Shown in pieces: positions 7,653 to 15,880 of a DNA stretch of 64,000 nucleotides. The notes beneath the pieces are model-generated. The model was not told the origin of the DNA and did no database searches. It saw only the letters and a program-made list of their open reading frames with translations. A program made the translations under genes and the position numbers. Each line of letters starts with the position of its first letter. Positions within the stretch are counted from its first letter, which is position 1. Source of the DNA: Rhodospirillales bacterium (lineage in GTDB: Bacteria; Pseudomonadota; Alphaproteobacteria; Rhodospirillales; JASLQF01); contig JASLQF010000029.1 in assembly GCA_030744625.1 (NCBI GenBank), forward strand, positions 1 through 64,000, written 5' to 3'.

Positions 7653-8441
7653 ATGAACAGCGACAAATTGCTGGCCGAAAAGGCCCATGGCATTGGCCGC
7701 ATGATCTTCAACAACCCCGAACGCCACAACGCGGTTTCGCTCGAGATGTGGGACGCGGCGGACGAAATACTCCGGGACTTCGCCGACGACGACGCGGTCC
7801 GGGTCGTCGTCCTCGCCGGTGCCGGGGGCAAGGCTTTCGTTTCCGGCGCCGACATTTCGAAGTTCGAAAAGGAACGCAGCGGCGAAGACTCCGTGCGCCA
7901 CTACAACGACCGTGTCCGGCGCGCCTACGACAACGTCCAGGCATTGCCCAAGCCGACCATCGCCATGGTCGACGGCTACTGCATCGGCGGCGGCCTGGCG
8001 CTCGCCGTTTGCTGCGATCTCCGGTTCTGCTCGGAAAAATCCAGGTTCGGCCTGCCGGCGGCGAAACTCGGTCTCGGTTATCCGTTCGAGGGATTGAACC
8101 GCCTGGTCGCCACGGTCGGGCCGGGCGCGGCGCGGGACATTACCTTTTCGGGCCGCCAACTCGATGCCCAAGAGGCCCTCGACATCGGCCTCGTGCAAAA
8201 GGTCCTCGCCGGGGACGAACTCGAGGACTTCGTGGTCGGTTACGCCAAGACCGTGGCCGCCAACGCGCCGCTCACCGTGAAAGCCATGAAGGTCATCATC
8301 AACGAGGTCCTGAAGAACCCCGATGCCCCCGACCTCGACAAATGCCGCGCCCTGGTCGACGAGGCGTTTGCCAGCGAGGATTTCGCGGAAGGACGCCGCG
8401 CCTTCATGGAAAAACGGGAACCCCGGTTCAAGGGCCGTTAG
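7653..8441 (+). CDS. enoyl-CoA hydratase/isomerase family protein
   Basis: 262 residues, full length crotonase fold. IGRMIFNNPERHNAVSLEMWD, VVVLAGAGGKAFVSGADISKFE (first oxyanion-hole strand) and MVDGYCIGGGLALAVCCDLRF (second oxyanion Gly pair) are present. The segment AKLGLGYPFEGLNRLVATVGP is where hydratases carry catalytic acids; the exact pair is hard to judge by eye, so hydratase versus other crotonase activity stays open. RBS CAGGAG precedes the ATG. It forms a two-gene unit with the upstream CaiB-type transferase and converges on hyuA. Confidence 0.85.
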   Translation: MNSDKLLAEKAHGIGRMIFNNPERHNAVSLEMWDAADEILRDFADDDAVRVVVLAGAGGKAFVSGADISKFEKERSGEDSVRHYNDRVRRAYDNVQALPKPTIAMVDGYCIGGGLALAVCCDLRFCSEKSRFGLPAAKLGLGYPFEGLNRLVATVGPGAARDITFSGRQLDAQEALDIGLVQKVLAGDELEDFVVGYAKTVAANAPLTVKAMKVIINEVLKNPDAPDLDKCRALVDEAFASEDFAEGRRAFMEKREPRFKGR

Positions 8442-8521
8442 GGTCTTGTCGACCTGGATTGAAACGATCGCACCCTGGCGGCACTCGGGAGTGTGCTGCG
8501 TCCGAAGGGGACGTCCCCGCC

Positions 8522-10612
8522 CTACCCAAGCTCGACGATGATGTTGCCGCGCCCGTCGAGGGACGCCGTGGCGCCCGGCGGCACCAGGCAGGTGGTGTCG
8601 TATTCCTCGACGATGCACGGGCCGTGGTGCTGTGTCTCGAGGTCGGGGCGCGCCACCACCGGGGTCTCCAGCCACCCCTTCTCGGGGCCGAAATAGGCGT
8701 CGCGGGCGGGCGGTGGCGCGGCGCCGCGAGACCGTTCGAGGGCGAGACGTTCCGGCATGCGTGCTTGCTCCGGGATGCCCTGTCCGACGACCTGGGCGTT
8801 GACCAGCTCGACCGGCTCGTCGGCGCCGGCGCGGTGGCCGTAGGTGTGCTCGTGCTCCTCGCCGAAGGCTTCCTCGAGGGCGGCCAGCGAGGCCTGGTCG
8901 AGGACGCCGCCCGGCACCGCCACCGTGAGCTCGTATATCTGGCCCTTGTAGTGCATGTCGGCGGCGCGCCGGAATTGCATGCGTTCGGGCGGGAAGCCGT
9001 CGGCCGCCAGTTGTCGGCGCGCCGTCTCCTCGAGTTCGTCCCACACCTCGTTGAGGCGGGCCGGGTCGGCGGCGCCGAGCAGGCGCTGGATGGTACGCGA
9101 ATAGTGGTGTTCGACGTCGGCGTAAAGCAGGCCGAAGGCCGAGAACAGGCCGGCCGAGGGGGGCACCACGATGCGCTTCATGCCGAGCTCGTGCGCCATG
9201 CCGGCGGCGAACAGCGCGCCGTTGCCGCCGAAGGCGAAAAGCGTGTTGCCGCGCGGGTCGCGCCCACGCTCCGACGAGATCGCCTTGATGGCGCGGATCA
9301 TGTTGGCGATGGCGATCTGGCGGGCCCCGTAGGCGGCGTACTCAAGATCGAGGCCAAGCGGCTGGGCGATCTTGTCGGCGAACACCTGGCGGCTCCTCCC
9401 GGCGTTGAGGGAGAGCTCTCCGCCCACCAGGTACTCGGGGTTGAGGTAGCCCAGGATGATGCTGGCGTCGGTCACCGTCGGCTCGGTGCCGCCCAGGTCG
9501 TAGCACAGCGGCCCCGGATAGGCGCCGGCGCTTTCCGGGCCGATCTGCATGGAGCCGCCGGAATCGATCCACACGATGGAGCCGCCGCCGGCGCCGACCT
9601 CGGCCAGGTCGATGGCCGGCACCTTGAGCAGGTAGCCGCCGCCGGTCAGCAGGCGCGAGCCGATCATGATGCCGCCGCCGACGGAATGTTCAGACGTGCG
9701 CGTGAAGGCGCCGTTCTCGATGAGCGACGCCTTGGCCGTGGTGCCCCCCATGTCGAAGCTGATGACGTCGCGATAGCCGCTGCGGGTGGCCACGGCGTGG
9801 GCGCCGACGACACCGGCGGCGGGCCCCGATTCGACGATGTTGACGGGCTTCTGCCCCGCCTCCTCGCCGGTGGTGAGGCCGCCGTTCGATTGCATGAGCA
9901 GCAGCGGTGCTTCGATCTTGCGGTCGTCGAGTCCGGCGCGCAGGGTCTTCAGGTACTTGGAGACGACCGGCATGACGTAGGTGTTGACGACCGTCGTCGA
10001 CGTGCGCTCGTACTCCTTGATCTCGGGCAGCACGTCGTAGCTGATGCAGAACGGCAGATCGGGGGCGCGCTCGGCGATGACTTCTGCGATGAGCCGTTCG
10101 TGCGCCGGGTTGGCGTAGGAGTTGATGAGGCAGACGGCGATGGCCTCGACGCCCTCGGCGGTCAGCCTGTCGACGGCGCGTTCGGCGTCGTGGCGCTCCA
10201 GGGGCCTTTGCACGTTGCCCCCGGCGTCGATGCGCTCGTCGACGACGAGGCGCAGGTAGCGCTCGATCAGCGGCGCCGGCTTTTGCCATCTCAGGTCGTA
10301 GAGCTTCGGCATGCGCAGGTTGCGGATCTCCAGGATGTCGCGAAAACCCTTCGACGCGATGAGCCCGACGCGCGCGCCCTTGAGCTCGAGGATGGCGTTC
10401 GACGCGACGGTGGTGCCGTGCAGCACCTCGAGGATCTGTTCGCCGCCCATGCCGGTGTCGGCGAAGACCTCGGTCACACCGTCGACGATGGCTTGGGCGT
10501 AGTTGTCGACGCTCGACGATATCTTCTTGGTGAGCACCCGGCCGCCGTCGTCGAGAAAGACGATGTCGGTGAAGGTGCCGCCGATATCGACGCCGATGCG
10601 ATAGTCCGTCAT
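8522..10612 (-). CDS. hyuA: hydantoinase/oxoprolinase family, A subunit (HyuA)
   Basis: 696 residues. The N-terminus IGVDIGGTFTDIVFLDDGGRV is the ATP-binding phosphate-1 motif of the actin/hexokinase fold; HGTTVASNAILELKGARVGLI, SFDMGGTTAKASLI (phosphate-2 and Hydantoinase_A domain) and FAFGGNGALFAAGMAHELGM follow, with the usual C-terminal region ending CLVPPGATASLDGRGNIIV. The family hydrolyses cyclic amides such as 5-oxoproline or N-methylhydantoin with ATP, or carboxylates ketones. It starts 6 bases after the stop of hyuB, so the two are one operon in B-A order. The operon is transcribed away from a TetR gene with an operator-like site between them. Confidence 0.87.
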   Translation of the reverse strand: MTDYRIGVDIGGTFTDIVFLDDGGRVLTKKISSSVDNYAQAIVDGVTEVFADTGMGGEQILEVLHGTTVASNAILELKGARVGLIASKGFRDILEIRNLRMPKLYDLRWQKPAPLIERYLRLVVDERIDAGGNVQRPLERHDAERAVDRLTAEGVEAIAVCLINSYANPAHERLIAEVIAERAPDLPFCISYDVLPEIKEYERTSTTVVNTYVMPVVSKYLKTLRAGLDDRKIEAPLLLMQSNGGLTTGEEAGQKPVNIVESGPAAGVVGAHAVATRSGYRDVISFDMGGTTAKASLIENGAFTRTSEHSVGGGIMIGSRLLTGGGYLLKVPAIDLAEVGAGGGSIVWIDSGGSMQIGPESAGAYPGPLCYDLGGTEPTVTDASIILGYLNPEYLVGGELSLNAGRSRQVFADKIAQPLGLDLEYAAYGARQIAIANMIRAIKAISSERGRDPRGNTLFAFGGNGALFAAGMAHELGMKRIVVPPSAGLFSAFGLLYADVEHHYSRTIQRLLGAADPARLNEVWDELEETARRQLAADGFPPERMQFRRAADMHYKGQIYELTVAVPGGVLDQASLAALEEAFGEEHEHTYGHRAGADEPVELVNAQVVGQGIPEQARMPERLALERSRGAAPPPARDAYFGPEKGWLETPVVARPDLETQHHGPCIVEEYDTTCLVPPGATASLDGRGNIIVELG

Positions 10613-10618
10613 GGCGCA

Positions 10619-12388
10619 CTAATCCTCGCGGCTTACGAAGGGCGCCTCGGCGCCCCCTCGGGCGGTGCGCATGTCGTCGCGCAGCTTGTCCGTCGCCGCC
10701 CCGTCGACGGCCCACGTCCCGGCGTCGATCACCACGCCGTAATCAAGGCGCGCCGCCTCGACGCTTATGATCTCGTTGCGGGCATCGTTGAGCACCAGAT
10801 CGGCGTCGCGCTCCAGCGCATCTCCCCATCCGCCGCCGCCGGCAATCACGTAGCGCATCACTTCGCCCTCGTGGAAATCCATGGTCACTTTGGAGGGAAG
10901 CTTGCGGTCCTCGGTCTCCGGGTTGAAGTGGCTGGAGCCGGGCTTGCCGGGCTTGCCGCCATAGAGGCCATAGGGACGGACGACCTGGCGGTCGGCGCGT
11001 ACCTGCAGGACAGCATCCTTCTCGCCCAGGCGGTAGTCCCGGTAGAACGGCGCCCCGCCGCGGTACTTGCCGGCGCCGCAGCGGTCCCCGGCCAGCTCGT
11101 AGGCGAGAATCTCGATGGGGTGTTCGGATTCGGTCACCTCGATGGACTGCGAGGCCATGTTGATGAACAGGTTGGTATTGCCCTCGAGGCCGTCGGCCCA
11201 CGGACGGCCGCCCCACGTGCCGCAGGCGAAGTCGACATAGATGAACGGTTTGCGGTCTTTGTCGTAGCCGCCGATGGAGACGCCGACGTTGCCACCGTCG
11301 CCGGCCGCGCCGACGAGCTCGGGCGACATCCTGGCCAGGGCGCCGAAGGCGCAGTCGAGCATGCGGAACCCGGTCAGCGCCCGCGCCGCGCAGGCGCCGG
11401 GCAGGACGACGTTGGTGATGGTGCCGGGCGGCGCCGTGACGTCGATCACCCGAAAGACGCCGTCGTTGTTGGGGATAGTGCCGGGCAGGATCGAGCGCAG
11501 CGCCGTATAGGACGCCGCCTGGGTCACCGAAAGCGTGCTGTTGATGGCGCCCTTGACCTGCTTGGCGCTGCCCGTCCAGTCGAAGGACATCCTGTCGCCT
11601 TCCTTGCGCACGGTCACGAACAGGCGAATGGGCTTGCCGAACTCGACGCCGTCGTCGTCGATCCAGTCCTCGAAGCTGAACTCGCCGTCGGGGAGTTCGC
11701 TGACCGCGGCGCGGGCCAGGCGCTCGGCGTAGTCCATGACCTCGGCCATGTAGACCTTGACGGTATCGGTGCCGTAGCGCGCCACCTGCTCCAGGAACTG
11801 CTTCTCGGCGACCTCGCACGCCGCCAACTGGGCGCGCAGGTCGCCGAACAGCCGCACCGGCAGGCGCACGTTGGTCTCGATGACGGTCCACAGGGTCTCG
11901 TTGCGGGCCCCGCCTTCGATCAGCTTGAGGGGCGGCAGGCGCAGCCCTTCCTGGTAGATCTCGGTCGAATCGGCGGCGTTGGAGCCGGGCACGCGACCGC
12001 CGACGTCCCCGTGGTGGGCCGTGGTCAAGACGAAGGCGATGCGCTGCCCGTCGGCGAATACCGGCTTGATGATGAAAATGTCGGGCAGATGCATGCCGCC
12101 CGCGAAGGGGTCGTTTAGGATGAACACGTCGCCGGCGCCGATGTCGTCCCCATAGCGCGCCATGACGGCGGCGATGGCGGTGTGCATGGAGCCCAGGTGA
12201 AACGGCAGGGTCAATCCCTGCGCCACCAGCCGGCCCTCGGCGTTGGCGATGGCGGTGGCGAAGTCCATGTTGTCGCGCAGGATTCCGGAATAGGTGGTGC
12301 GGCAGATGGTCACCGCCATCTCGTCGGCGATCGAGAAAATCGCGTTCTTGAACATCTCGAACGAGATGAGGTCGTCTATTTTCGTCAC
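10619..12388 (-). CDS. hyuB: hydantoinase/oxoprolinase family, B subunit (HyuB)
   Basis: 589 residues. ISFEMFKNAIFSIADEMAVTICRTTYSGILRDNMDFATAIAN, FILNDPFAGGMHLPDIFIIKPVF and AHHGDVGGRVPGS are the signature blocks of the Hydantoinase_B/OplahB family; DYRLGEKDAVLQVRADR and a final GGGWGDALERD complete it. Start is GTG at 12388 with RBS GGGAGGA seven bases before it. The subunit forms the hydrolytic or carboxylating active site with HyuA. The promoter region contains TTGACA at 12471-12476 on this strand followed by the 12444-12463 palindrome, which suggests control by the divergent TetR protein. Confidence 0.87.
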   Translation of the reverse strand: MTKIDDLISFEMFKNAIFSIADEMAVTICRTTYSGILRDNMDFATAIANAEGRLVAQGLTLPFHLGSMHTAIAAVMARYGDDIGAGDVFILNDPFAGGMHLPDIFIIKPVFADGQRIAFVLTTAHHGDVGGRVPGSNAADSTEIYQEGLRLPPLKLIEGGARNETLWTVIETNVRLPVRLFGDLRAQLAACEVAEKQFLEQVARYGTDTVKVYMAEVMDYAERLARAAVSELPDGEFSFEDWIDDDGVEFGKPIRLFVTVRKEGDRMSFDWTGSAKQVKGAINSTLSVTQAASYTALRSILPGTIPNNDGVFRVIDVTAPPGTITNVVLPGACAARALTGFRMLDCAFGALARMSPELVGAAGDGGNVGVSIGGYDKDRKPFIYVDFACGTWGGRPWADGLEGNTNLFINMASQSIEVTESEHPIEILAYELAGDRCGAGKYRGGAPFYRDYRLGEKDAVLQVRADRQVVRPYGLYGGKPGKPGSSHFNPETEDRKLPSKVTMDFHEGEVMRYVIAGGGGWGDALERDADLVLNDARNEIISVEAARLDYGVVIDAGTWAVDGAATDKLRDDMRTARGGAEAPFVSRED

Positions 12389-12443
12389 CTGGCAGTCCTC
12401 CCGCGCTTGGGTCTCGAGCCTGCGGCGCGTCGATCGAACCCTT

Positions 12444-12463
12444 AAGTAAGCATTCTCTTATTT
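12444..12463. promoter_or_regulatory. operator-like inverted repeat between hyuB and tetR (copy 1)
   Basis: AAGTAAG, six bases, CTTATTT: a 7-bp inverted repeat with one mismatch. Its reverse complement AAATAAGAGAATGCTTACTT matches the site at 15811-15830 in 16 of 20 positions. On the minus strand it begins 7 bases after a consensus -35 hexamer TTGACA (12471-12476); on the plus strand it overlaps the region upstream of a TATTAT (12481-12486). It is placed to act on both hyuBA and tetR. Confidence 0.6.
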
Positions 12464-12560
12464 CATTGCGTGTCAATAGGTATTATTCTTGGAGCGCCCG
12501 TTTGCCCGGCCCATGGAATGCCGGCGCTTGGAATGCCGGCGCAGGGAGTGATGGTGGAAA

Positions 12561-13247
12561 ATGGCAGGAAACGCCCCTCGGGACACCAACAGGCCGCGCC
12601 ACGGCAAGAAGCCGCGGCGCGAACTGTCCTTCAAGGCGCGCAACCCGGCCAAGACCAAGGAAAGAATCCTCAAGGCCGCCATCAAGGAGTTCAGTCTGCA
12701 CGGGTTCAAGGGCGCCCGCGTCGAGAAGATCGCCAAGCGGGCCAACGCCAACATGCGCATGCTGTACCACTACTTCGTCAACAAGGAGAAACTCTACGTC
12801 GCCGTCCTTGAGCACATGTACGCGCGGGTGCGTACCCAGGAACAGGAACTGGACCTCCAGCACCTGGAGCCCGAGGAAGGCATGCGCCGCCTCATCGATT
12901 TCACCTTCGAGCACTTCGTCGACAACCCGGATCTGATCAATCTGGTGATGGGCGAGAACCTGCTGCGTGCCAAGTACATCAAGCGCTCGGAACTGATCGC
13001 CGCGCTGACGCGACCGCTCCAGGAATCGCTCAGGCATCTGCTGGCGCGCGCCGCCAAGACCGGGGTGTTCAGGCCGGGCGTCGACCCGGCCCAGCTCTGG
13101 CTCACCATATTCTCGCTCTGTTGGGTGCACCTGTCCAACCGCCACACGTTGTCGTGGATGCTGCAGGACGACCTCGCCGACGCCGACTGGCTGCGCCTGC
13201 GCCGCGATCACGTCAAGGAGGTGGTCCTCGACTACCTCGCCGCCTAG
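12561..13247 (+). CDS. TetR/AcrR family regulator (RutR-like C-terminal domain)
   Basis: 228 residues. After a basic N-terminal extension, residues about 33-80 form the TetR HTH: TKERILKAAIKEFSLHGFKGARVEKIAKRANANMRMLYHYFVNKEKLY. The C-terminal part (RRLIDFTFEHFVDNPDLINLVMGENLLRAKYI, then WLTIFSLCWVHLSNRHTLSWML) resembles the ligand domain of RutR/YcdC-type regulators, whose best known member senses pyrimidine bases. It is divergent from hyuBA. The intergenic palindrome and its copy 3.3 kb away in front of the threonine synthase-like gene make it the leading candidate for controlling both operons. The ligand is unknown. Confidence 0.87.
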   Translation: MAGNAPRDTNRPRHGKKPRRELSFKARNPAKTKERILKAAIKEFSLHGFKGARVEKIAKRANANMRMLYHYFVNKEKLYVAVLEHMYARVRTQEQELDLQHLEPEEGMRRLIDFTFEHFVDNPDLINLVMGENLLRAKYIKRSELIAALTRPLQESLRHLLARAAKTGVFRPGVDPAQLWLTIFSLCWVHLSNRHTLSWMLQDDLADADWLRLRRDHVKEVVLDYLAA

Positions 13248-13285
13248 GTCACGTGCTCATGAATGACGCCTTAACTGGATGCTCT

Positions 13286-13531
13286 TTATTTTCCGGCGAT
13301 CAGCAGAGCCACGTAGGGAACGACGTTGAAGACCAGAAAGATGATTTTGTACAACCCGAGGAATGAATAAATGATCACGTCGAAGGTTTCTCGGGGAATG
13401 GGAAACAATTTGCTATGCGTTTGGTACACAAAATCCGGGGCCAAAATGAATATTGTGGCCGAGAGGACCAACAGGACTCCATTTATGATTGTACACCACT
13501 TAAAGAATGTTATTAGCGTCTGAATATCCAT
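13286..13531 (-). CDS. DUF6868-like small membrane protein
   Basis: About 81 residues from ATG 13531 (MDIQTLITFFKWC); GAGGA sits six bases upstream, so this start is better than the GTG at 13543. Two hydrophobic helices are visible, TIINGVLLVLSATIFILAPDFVY and FDVIIYSFLGLYKIIFLVFNVVPYVALLI, separated by the polar SKLFPIPRETF turn. The WCTIINGVLL...KLFPIPRETF pattern is that of the DUF6868 family, of unknown function. The gene is visibly more AT-rich than all neighbours, which may reflect recent acquisition or just its membrane-helix codons. It stands alone between tetR and the cyclase gene. Confidence 0.65.
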   Translation of the reverse strand: MDIQTLITFFKWCTIINGVLLVLSATIFILAPDFVYQTHSKLFPIPRETFDVIIYSFLGLYKIIFLVFNVVPYVALLIAGK

Positions 13532-13659
13532 GATGTTCCTCACGCCGCCATGACCGAGAAGCTTCCTGGACCGTGCATATATTATAGTACGTTGTAGCAG
13601 CCGGGTTGCGGATAAATGGCTGCCCGGGGTCGCGACCGGTCATGAGAATGACCTGGCGC

Positions 13660-15552
13660 TTAGTCCGGCAGGCCCAGGCGACGCAGGACGGCCAGACCGC
13701 TCTCGCTCGCCTCTTTGTTCCTATTGAGGCTGCTACGTCTCATATGCGTCACCGTAATCGTGGAGTCGGCGTCGACGGCCTCGGTCACCGCGGCCCGTGC
13801 CGCGTCGTCTTGCCCGAGGGTGTGGTAGGCGCGCGCCCGGCCGAGGTGGGCATGCGCGGCATGCTTACCCGACGGCTCGCGTTCCAGGAATTTCGCGAAG
13901 GCGGCAAGCGCCTCCCCGGGCTGTTCGGCATCGAGGTAGGCGAAGCCCAGTTCCTCGAGAAACCAAGCCGGATAATAGGGGCTCAGGCGCATCGCCCTCT
14001 TCATTTTGCGGATGCCTTCTTTCGGTCGGCCCGCGTTGTGGAGAAACAAGGCGAGAAGCGCCGTGATGGTGGCATGGTTGGGACTGAGGGCGACGGCCTT
14101 CTCGCCGGACGCCACGGCGGCTTCGTGTCGTCTCTGGTAAAGGTGGATGGCACCCCGCAGCGCGTGGACATCGGGCAGTTCGTCGTCCACGGCGCGCGCC
14201 TTTTCGGCCAGGAACGCGGCGCGCTCGAACGACAGAGCCGGATGATCGCTCCATCCGTACTGGGCGTCGAACCAGTGGGTCCAGGCGAGCAGGGCCCAGG
14301 CCAGGGCGTAACCGCGGTCGGCCTTGATGGCCTCGTTGAATAATTGGCGGGCCCGCGCGTTGCCCGTTTTGTCGCGGCGGTAAAAATGCTCGATTCCCCG
14401 GGCAAGTAGGTTCCAGGCCTCCAGGTTGCGTGTGTGCTTGCGGTGGACGCGCATCTGCTCGCCGTCGGTGAGCTTGATTTGCAGGGCGGTGACGATGTGC
14501 TCCGTGATTTCATCCTGCAGGTCGAACAGGTCGGTCATCTTGCGGTCGTACCGTTCGCCCCACAGGTGGTTGCCGCTCAGGGCGTCGATGAGTTGGGCGT
14601 GGATTCGCACCTTGTCGCCTGACTTCTGGATACTGCCCTCGAGCACGAAGCGGACGCCGAGGTCGGCGGCCACCTTTTGCACCTTCACCGGCTTGCCTTT
14701 GTAAGTGAAGGACGAGTTGCGGGCGATGACGAACAGGTTGGAGGCCTGTGACAGGGCCATGATGATGTTCTCGGTGATGCCGTCGCCAAGATGGTCCTGA
14801 TTCGCGTCCCGGCTCAGGTTGTCGAAGGGCAAGACGGCGATGGAGGGCTTATCCGGCAGCGGGAAGGCCATGCTCTCGATGGACGCCGGCTCGACGTCCG
14901 GGCGCGTGAACTGCCACCAGGCAACGCCGCCGGCCCCCGCCAGCAGCACCAACACGCCTACCACGGCCGCCCACCGCCGGGACGAAGACGGGGCTTCGAG
15001 CGCCGGCGCGGTCTCCGCCCTTTTCCCCAGCAGCACCCGGTAGACGCGGACAGGCGTCGACAGGTGCTTGACCGTTTGCGCGCCCATGTCCTCGATGGCC
15101 AGGCCGACGCGCTTGTGGACCTGGTCGTGGACGGCACCCGAGATGCAGATGCCGCCGGGCTCGGCAAGGGCCTCCAGCCGAGCCGCAATGTTCACCCCGT
15201 CGCCATAGATGTCCTCTTCGTCGACGGTGATATCGCCCAGGTTCACGCCCATCCGGAAGTCCATGCGCCGCTCGGTGGGAACCCCGGCGTTGCGCTTTCC
15301 AAGCTCGGTCTGGATGGTGACCGCGCACGCGACCGCGTCCAGCACGGTCGAGAACTCGGCCAGGAAACCGTCGCCCGTGTGTTTGACGATGCGCCCGCCG
15401 TGCTCGGCAATCCGCGGGTCGATGACCTCTTTGCGCGCCGACCACCAGGCTTCCAGGGTCGCCTGCTCGTCCGCCTCCATCAAGCGGGTGTAGCCAGCTA
15501 CGTCGGCGGCGAGGATCGCCGCGAGCCTGCGCTCGACCCCTTGTTCGGGCAT
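13660..15552 (-). CDS. class III adenylate/guanylate cyclase with TolB-like and TPR domains
   Basis: 630 residues from ATG 15552, chosen because AAGG lies six bases upstream and the family motif follows at once (ERRLAAILAADVAGYTRLM). Domains: cyclase, residues about 7-175, with metal Asp D17 and D61 (HTGDGFLAEF) and transition-state N121/R125 (VNIAARLE) all present; one membrane helix about 194-213; a FlgO/TolB-like domain about 235-370 (PSIAVLPFDNLSRDANQDH...HLWGERYDR); then TPR repeats to the C-terminus. Intact catalytic residues indicate a working cyclase. The helix places the cyclase in the cytoplasm and the TPR part presumably outside or in the periplasm. It is a common architecture in alphaproteobacteria; signal unknown. 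Confidence 0.87.
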   Translation of the reverse strand: MPEQGVERRLAAILAADVAGYTRLMEADEQATLEAWWSARKEVIDPRIAEHGGRIVKHTGDGFLAEFSTVLDAVACAVTIQTELGKRNAGVPTERRMDFRMGVNLGDITVDEEDIYGDGVNIAARLEALAEPGGICISGAVHDQVHKRVGLAIEDMGAQTVKHLSTPVRVYRVLLGKRAETAPALEAPSSSRRWAAVVGVLVLLAGAGGVAWWQFTRPDVEPASIESMAFPLPDKPSIAVLPFDNLSRDANQDHLGDGITENIIMALSQASNLFVIARNSSFTYKGKPVKVQKVAADLGVRFVLEGSIQKSGDKVRIHAQLIDALSGNHLWGERYDRKMTDLFDLQDEITEHIVTALQIKLTDGEQMRVHRKHTRNLEAWNLLARGIEHFYRRDKTGNARARQLFNEAIKADRGYALAWALLAWTHWFDAQYGWSDHPALSFERAAFLAEKARAVDDELPDVHALRGAIHLYQRRHEAAVASGEKAVALSPNHATITALLALFLHNAGRPKEGIRKMKRAMRLSPYYPAWFLEELGFAYLDAEQPGEALAAFAKFLEREPSGKHAAHAHLGRARAYHTLGQDDAARAAVTEAVDADSTITVTHMRRSSLNRNKEASESGLAVLRRLGLPD

Positions 15553-15795
15553 GAGAAGCCTTCCACGCAACCCAACAGGCCCGGCCCCACCTCCCGCAGG
15601 CCAGCCCACACATTGCCGGCGCTCGTGCTCTGCCGGGAGTGAGCACCCTAGGGACGCGGAGACTCGGCTACCTTGATTTGCATCAACTATTTTCCTGGGT
15701 TGAATGGAACTCGGTTGCCGTCGCAATAAGTCCAGCGGCAAGGGGATTATGCCCTTTCCGCAACCCCCAGCCCCCGTCGCTCCGCAACGAAGCGG

Positions 15796-15825
15796 TTGAC
15801 TCGCCCCCATAAGTAAGAGAATAAT
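15796..15825 (+). promoter_or_regulatory. promoter of threonine synthase-like operon
   Basis: TTGACT at 15796-15801 and AATAAT at 15820-15825 are separated by 18 bases (GAATAA one base earlier gives 17). The spacer and -10 are covered by the operator-like copy at 15811-15830. The start codon is about 50 bases downstream of the predicted transcription start. Confidence 0.5.
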
Positions 15826-15830
15826 TATTT
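15811..15830. promoter_or_regulatory. operator-like site, copy 2 of the tetR/hyu element
   Basis: AAGTAAGAGAATAATTATTT matches the reverse complement of 12444-12463 at 16 of 20 positions and has the same outer dyad (AARTAA...TTAYTT). It begins nine bases after the -35 hexamer, very similar to the spacing of copy 1 from its TTGACA. A bound repressor would cover the -10 region. Confidence 0.6.
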
Positions 15831-15880
15831 ACGGCGTCGCCCCGCGGTTCGGGAATTGCACAATCGAGCGCGCTTGGAAA

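Noticed and set aside
7346-12118. 1590-residue plus-strand ORF
   Set aside because: Spans the CaiB, enoyl-CoA hydratase and antisense hyuBA genes; no recognisable domain, low-complexity composition.
13544-13659. tRNA or other structured RNA in the gap before the cyclase gene
   Set aside because: Short GC dyads exist (CCGGTCATGAGAATGACC-like) but no cloverleaf, T-loop or T-run could be drawn.
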